Shown here one piece after another: positions 32,425 through 32,485 of a stretch of 32,485 nucleotides of DNA. The stretch covers positions 1-32,485 of the forward strand of contig CAKSNZ010000023.1 in NCBI GenBank assembly GCA_934476515.1, given 5' to 3'. This stretch comes from an uncultured Ruminococcus sp. (GTDB lineage Bacteria; Bacillota; Clostridia; Oscillospirales; Acutalibacteraceae). How positions within the stretch are numbered: position 1 is the stretch's first letter; the number at the start of each line of letters is the position of its first letter. The notes below the pieces were generated by a model that was given only the letters and a program-made list of their open reading frames with translations, was not told the DNA's origin and made no database searches. A program made the position numbers and the translations under genes.

Positions 32425-32447
32425 AACCCCCGATTGTATCGGGGGTT
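32425..32447. repeat. GC-rich hairpin near the window end
   Basis: Perfect arms AACCCCCGAT (32425-32434) and ATCGGGGGTT (32438-32447) with loop TGT. A-rich sequence follows, with no T-run on the plus strand. It may be a minus-strand terminator or the left end of an IS200/IS605-type element lying beyond the window. Confidence 0.4.
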
Positions 32448-32485
32448 CAAAAAAGCTTTAGCGATGAGTATAAAAAACAAACTCC

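Noticed and set aside
1..32485. tRNA, rRNA or CRISPR array
   Set aside because: No cloverleaf, rRNA-like or regularly spaced repeat sequence was recognised on either strand by eye.

Overview
The window is a low-GC Firmicutes (Clostridia) chromosome segment. It fits an amylolytic gut Ruminococcaceae, most likely a Ruminococcus related to R. bromii; that assignment is inference. The pointers are an AmyE-like GH13 alpha-amylase carrying a CBM26-type starch-binding module and a type I dockerin, a second dockerin protein with BspA-like leucine-rich repeats, an [FeFe] hydrogenase, a Rex regulator and a SpoVM-like sporulation peptide. Promoters are mostly clear sigma-A type (TTGATT, 17-bp spacer, TATAAT-like, often with an extended TGn), and most transcription units end in clean intrinsic terminators.

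Layout. 1-91: possible end of an IS200/IS605-type element. 197-1705: monomeric [FeFe] hydrogenase. 1975-2175: a 66-aa peptide with its own strong promoter and terminator. 2497-10632: a 2398-aa secreted multidomain protein, then a secreted LRR-dockerin protein. 10789-15125: a tightly packed five-gene operon (HPr-kinase-like ATPase, PqqD-like protein, S26-type peptidase, ABC exporter, nucleotidyltransferase). 15213-17060: panD and uraA. 17215-21111, minus strand: acn-icd-rex. 21401-24114: typA and a DEDD exonuclease. 24222-26534: polar amino-acid ABC importer. 26787-27303: small coiled-coil protein plus a sigma region-4-like protein behind a LexA-like palindrome. 27485-29716: dockerin amylase. 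29979-30179, minus strand: small Cys-containing protein. 30285-32074: pgeF and an RluA-family pseudouridine synthase. 32122-32362: small membrane protein and spoVM. 32377-32485: terminator and a GC-rich hairpin.

The most interesting candidate system is the 10789-15125 operon together with the 66-aa peptide at 1975-2175. PqqD-like proteins bind RiPP leaders. HprK-like kinases and this nucleotidyltransferase family are known tailoring partners in some lasso-peptide clusters. Here, however, there is no lasso cyclase, no B2-type transglutaminase-like protease, no radical SAM enzyme and no lanthipeptide synthetase. The peptide begins with a YxxPxI pattern resembling lasso leaders and has a Ser/Gly-rich middle and an acidic end. 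The inference is a phosphorylated, possibly glycosylated, exported peptide whose leader is removed by an S26-type peptidase.

A second coherent unit is acn-icd-rex. A Rex-operator-like sequence overlaps the acn promoter -35 by one base, which suggests that NADH/NAD+ controls the oxidative TCA branch and that rex is autoregulated. The two dockerin proteins share nearly identical second dockerin repeats, which suggests docking on the same cohesin encoded elsewhere.
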